Positions 61,619-64,000 of a stretch of 64,000 nt of DNA are shown here, piece after piece. The position numbers were made by a program, and so were the translations under genes. The notes under the pieces were generated by a model. The model was not told where the DNA came from. It did not search any database and saw nothing but the letters and a program-made list of their open reading frames with translations. Position 1 is the first letter of the stretch. The number at the start of each line of letters is the position of its first letter. The DNA is taken from NCBI GenBank assembly GCA_005882315.1, contig VBAR01000001.1, positions 1,561,736 through 1,625,735 on the forward strand. Reading direction: 5' to 3'. This stretch comes from Bacteroidota bacterium (GTDB lineage Bacteria; Bacteroidota; Bacteroidia; Chitinophagales; Chitinophagaceae).

Positions 61619-62476
61619 ATGAAGCCATTTGTTCTTTTCGGATATTCAATCATGATAATTGCTATTTTGATCTCTGCTGTTGCATTTATCAATAAAAAGA
61701 ATGAGATCCCCGGGAAGCATGTAGAAGTTGTATTGCGTGATTTAGGACATCAACTTTTGCTTACAGCTAAAGATTCTTCATCCCGGGTGATGCCGGTTAA
61801 GAAATTAAATTCAACTACATACCAGATCTCCTTTCAAAATGACTTTGGTTTTATTTCAGACACACTCATCAATTTAGTTCAACGAACATTTCAAAAAAAT
61901 GCCCTGGCAAATGATTATATAGTGAATTTGAGGAATTGTAAACAAAATGAAACTGTCTTTGCATTCGAAATAAATAGCCAGACAGGCGATCTAACACCTT
62001 GCAGAGGTCGTACGCTGGAGGTTAGTTGTTATGTTGTTGAAATTGAACTTTTGAAGAAAACTCAATTTAATTTCTTTTTGTTATTGCTGTTCATTATTCC
62101 TTTGATTTTTGTTGGTTATTATGTGAAAGATAAGTTTCGGAAAAAAGAAGAGGCAGCATCAATCGTCGATAATAGTGATTACATACAATTAGGAAACTTT
62201 AAGTTCCATACAGATAATAATGTTCTTAAAAGTGAGAATAAAACTATTGAGCTTTCGGAAAAAGAAACAAAAGCTCTAAAAATATTTGCAGAAAATATAA
62301 ACCAGATCGTAGACAGGGAAAAACTGATGAAAGAAATTTGGGAAGATGAAGGTATAGTTGTGATCAGTAGAAATGTCGATGTATTGGTGTCTAAATTACG
62401 TAAGAAATTAAGCGATGATAACTCCTTTAAATTTATTAACGTACATGGTAGGGGTTACAAATTTATTATTGAGTAG
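61619..62476 (+). CDS. Membrane-anchored winged-helix transcription regulator
   Basis: 285 residues. Two membrane helices (about 7-25 and 140-161) enclose a region of about 115 residues that would lie in the periplasm, with two Cys pairs (NCKQ, PCRGRTLEVSC). The C-terminal 100 residues are an OmpR/PhoB-type winged helix (LGNFKFHTDNNVLKSENKTIELSEKETKALKIF, RNVDVLVSKLRKKL, NVHGRGYKFII). There is no receiver domain. It is a one-component, ToxR-like device but with the DNA-binding part at the C terminus. It faces the BNR gene across a shared upstream region. Confidence 0.85.
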   Translation: MKPFVLFGYSIMIIAILISAVAFINKKNEIPGKHVEVVLRDLGHQLLLTAKDSSSRVMPVKKLNSTTYQISFQNDFGFISDTLINLVQRTFQKNALANDYIVNLRNCKQNETVFAFEINSQTGDLTPCRGRTLEVSCYVVEIELLKKTQFNFFLLLLFIIPLIFVGYYVKDKFRKKEEAASIVDNSDYIQLGNFKFHTDNNVLKSENKTIELSEKETKALKIFAENINQIVDREKLMKEIWEDEGIVVISRNVDVLVSKLRKKLSDDNSFKFINVHGRGYKFIIE

Positions 62477-62782
62477 ATACCAGGTAAAATTCTAAAGTGT
62501 AAAACAAATTAGACGTGTGATCAATACTTTGTCAATGTCATGAATTGTCTGATTTAGATTTACACGATTTCGTGTCAACGAGCAGGGCTTGCTGCTGTGC
62601 TGGAAATTATTTTCGTCCAGCTCGGAACTGAAGCCCAATACAATTACTAATGATGAAGTTAAGAACAAAAGTCGAATAGAATTACGTATGACCGGACTGC
62701 AGCTGATAGCGAACAAAAAGATGAGAATTTATTCGTAGGCCAGCATAGCAACAAACCCCATGTTGCCTGCAGTTGCAATCGT
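62477..62782. other. 306-nt gene-free stretch
   Basis: Between the regulator gene and the minus-strand membrane protein. Short frames exist, but none has a family match, signal or RBS I can support. The right edge (62761-62774) carries TGTTGCCTGCAGTT, which recurs inverted near the window's right edge (63976-63989, complement TGTTGCCTGCAATT), so the sigma factor pair lies between them. Confidence 0.5.
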
Positions 62783-63379
62783 TTAAGCCGTTAACTCTTT
62801 TAATAAATCTTCTGTTTGTCGGATTGTTTTGTTGTAACTTTTCATTACCCATTTGGAGAAGAATAGCAAAAAGATAAAGCAGCAAGAAAATGAAAATGTA
62901 TAAAAATATATGCTGTATGGTATCCCGTTTTTTGAAAAAAACTTTGGCAATAAAAGCACGACAATCACTAACTGCAGGTAGCTAAACCTTAGATTTAGTT
63001 TTTGAAGTTTGTGAAATTTTATTTTTTGAGTTGCGAAATCTTTCAAGGTTTCCACATATGGTTTGCCAACATCTCCCACTTTGTTCAAATTTTGAAGACT
63101 GAGCAAACTAATTGTCGTCACTATTACAAAAATTGAAATTCCTAATACACCGATAATTTGATAGAAGACTCCATTCAATTTGTCAAAATTGAATCCTATA
63201 AAAAAAGCACTGCTGATACAAATAAGACTTCCCAATATTTCTGGCAATATTATCTTGTATAGTTTTGAATGAAATTTCCGTTTGCTCATTTTGTCAAATG
63301 TTTTAAGAGTTAAATTTTGTTTCCCTTTTACTTGGTTGTCCATTTCATTCCAAGTGTTTTTTAAGTCGTCAAGTTCCAT
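62783..63379 (-). CDS. Membrane partner of the adjacent sigma factor (possible anti-sigma factor)
   Basis: 198 residues. A short acidic N-terminal segment (MELDDLKNTWNEMDNQV) recurs in Bacteroidota proteins encoded behind ECF sigma genes. Four hydrophobic segments follow in two pairs (about 45-65, 72-95, 130-150, 155-175). It starts 2 nt after the sigma stop codon, so the two are translated together. A role as membrane regulator of the sigma factor is inferred from position; no zinc-binding anti-sigma motif is present. Confidence 0.65.
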   Translation of the reverse strand: MELDDLKNTWNEMDNQVKGKQNLTLKTFDKMSKRKFHSKLYKIILPEILGSLICISSAFFIGFNFDKLNGVFYQIIGVLGISIFVIVTTISLLSLQNLNKVGDVGKPYVETLKDFATQKIKFHKLQKLNLRFSYLQLVIVVLLLPKFFSKNGIPYSIYFYTFSFSCCFIFLLFFSKWVMKSYNKTIRQTEDLLKELTA

Positions 63380-63381
63380 AA

Positions 63382-63873
63382 TTAGAATTTTTTTAAAATT
63401 TGCTGTTTCAATTTTTCTTTAATTCTGGAAAGTTTTGTCCCTACATTACTTGTTGAAAGACCAATGATTTCTCCAATTTCATCATAGTTTTTATTGTCAA
63501 GGTAAAGCATAACAATTCCTTTGTCCAATAAATTTAACTTGTCAATTTGTTGTTTGAATAAAAGCCATTTTTCTTCATTTTCTGTATTGTCATTATTGGG
63601 ATGTTCTGAAACTTCCTCATCAATAGGAACTGTTGCTATTCTTTTCTTAGATATTTTTAGTTGGTAAATTGCAACATTTAGGGCAACTCTATAAACCCAA
63701 GTACTTAAACTTGATTTTTGATTAAAAGTGTCAAAAGACTTCCAAAGCTGGTAAAATATTTCTTGAACTAAATCCTTCTTGTCATCACTATTGTTGGTAT
63801 ATAAAGAGGCGATTTTATAGATAAATTTTTCTTTCTCTTTTATAGCCGCTATAAATTTTTCTTTTTTTTCCAC
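63382..63873 (-). CDS. ECF-type RNA polymerase sigma factor
   Basis: 163 residues starting at a GTG (MEKKEKFIAAIKEKEKF). Region 2 is DLVQEIFYQLWKSFDTFNQKSSLSTWVYRVALNVAI and region 4 is LDKGIVMLYLDNKNYDEIGEIIGLSTSNVGTKLSRIKEKL, the typical two-domain ECF layout with an acidic linker (EEVSEHPNNDNTENEEK). The partner membrane protein gene follows after 2 nt. Targets and inducing signal cannot be read; no matching -7 box of the common type lies upstream. Confidence 0.9.
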   Translation of the reverse strand: MEKKEKFIAAIKEKEKFIYKIASLYTNNSDDKKDLVQEIFYQLWKSFDTFNQKSSLSTWVYRVALNVAIYQLKISKKRIATVPIDEEVSEHPNNDNTENEEKWLLFKQQIDKLNLLDKGIVMLYLDNKNYDEIGEIIGLSTSNVGTKLSRIKEKLKQQILKKF

Positions 63874-64000
63874 TAATTTTTATACATTTTTGAATCTCTA
63901 CTATATTAGTGTACCACATTGCGAAAAAGTCACAACTTAGTTGAATTATTTTTGAAGGATGATGTCGGTCGGTGAATTGCAGGCAACACTCTAATTTATA

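Noticed and set aside
62492-62716. Minus-strand open frame of 74 codons with a hydrophobic stretch
   Set aside because: No family resemblance, no promoter box or RBS, and it overlaps the end region of unrelated sequence; most likely a chance frame.
1-64000. tRNA, rRNA, CRISPR array, transposase or integrase genes
   Set aside because: None could be recognised on either strand by reading; a covariance-model scan would be needed to exclude small RNAs.

Overview
The window looks like a chromosomal segment of a Bacteroidota bacterium, most likely of the Chitinophagaceae type. The reasons are Bacteroidota -7 promoter boxes (TAnnTTTG) in front of many genes, and families typical of the phylum: Omp28-like lipoprotein, DUF6029, DUF3667, GH3, WG-repeat protein, Reg_prop/Y_Y_Y sensor kinase, MG2-type exported proteins, TlpA/DUF4369 proteins and multi-parvulin PPIases. 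The DNA is AT-rich. I see no rRNA, tRNA, CRISPR array, prophage or transposase.

Layout. 1-9.2 kb: end of infB, exported parvulin PPIase, a large PurF-like glutamine amidotransferase/PRTase, SixA-type phosphatase, a glycosyltransferase, a tiny lipoprotein, a small unknown protein and an aminotransferase. 9.3-17.6 kb: tandem MG2/plug-like exported paralogs and a 1093-residue sortilin/BNR propeller protein. 17.7-24.2 kb: msrB, adk, a DinB-like protein, then a phenylacetate-type pair (paaZ and a crotonase) split by a GxxExxY gene, a HhH glycosylase and a second GxxExxY gene broken by a frameshift. 24.2-30.2 kb: a minus-strand row of fabG, DUF3667, GH3, adenosine deaminase, a frameshifted HAD hydrolase and lptB. 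30.3-36.3 kb: hybrid-type sensor kinase, its NarL-type regulator and a WG-repeat protein. 36.4-44.0 kb: metF, then an envelope set (DUF6029 barrel, thioredoxin, Omp28, parvulin PPIase, TlpA/DUF4369). 44.2-51.1 kb: rlmD, two rhomboids, an EEP phosphatase-fold protein, cysS and a second HhH glycosylase. 51.1-64 kb is more fluid: a remnant of an S9 peptidase, a small OMP, a VOC protein, an intact S9 peptidase, a lipoprotein with an internally duplicated unknown domain, nhaD, a DUF1801 pseudogene, propeller/BNR proteins with a duplicated 3' end, a membrane-anchored winged-helix regulator and an ECF sigma factor with a membrane partner.

How the genes work together. Much of the gene content serves the cell envelope: folding and redox chaperones (parvulins, TlpA proteins, Omp28, exported MsrB), LPS export (LptB), surface propeller proteins, and signalling devices that read the envelope (Y_Y_Y kinase, membrane winged-helix regulator, ECF sigma factor). 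Housekeeping genes (infB, adk, cysS, metF, rlmD, fabG) are interspersed, and most transcription units are short.

The most unusual signal is a set of hairpin-forming intergenic inverted repeats. Two of them enclose a GxxExxY gene (a PDDEXK-like fold) and a third, near-identical in one arm, is empty and supplies the stop codon of rlmD. Similar word-repeat hairpins with other sequences occupy at least five further spacers, several beginning at a stop codon.
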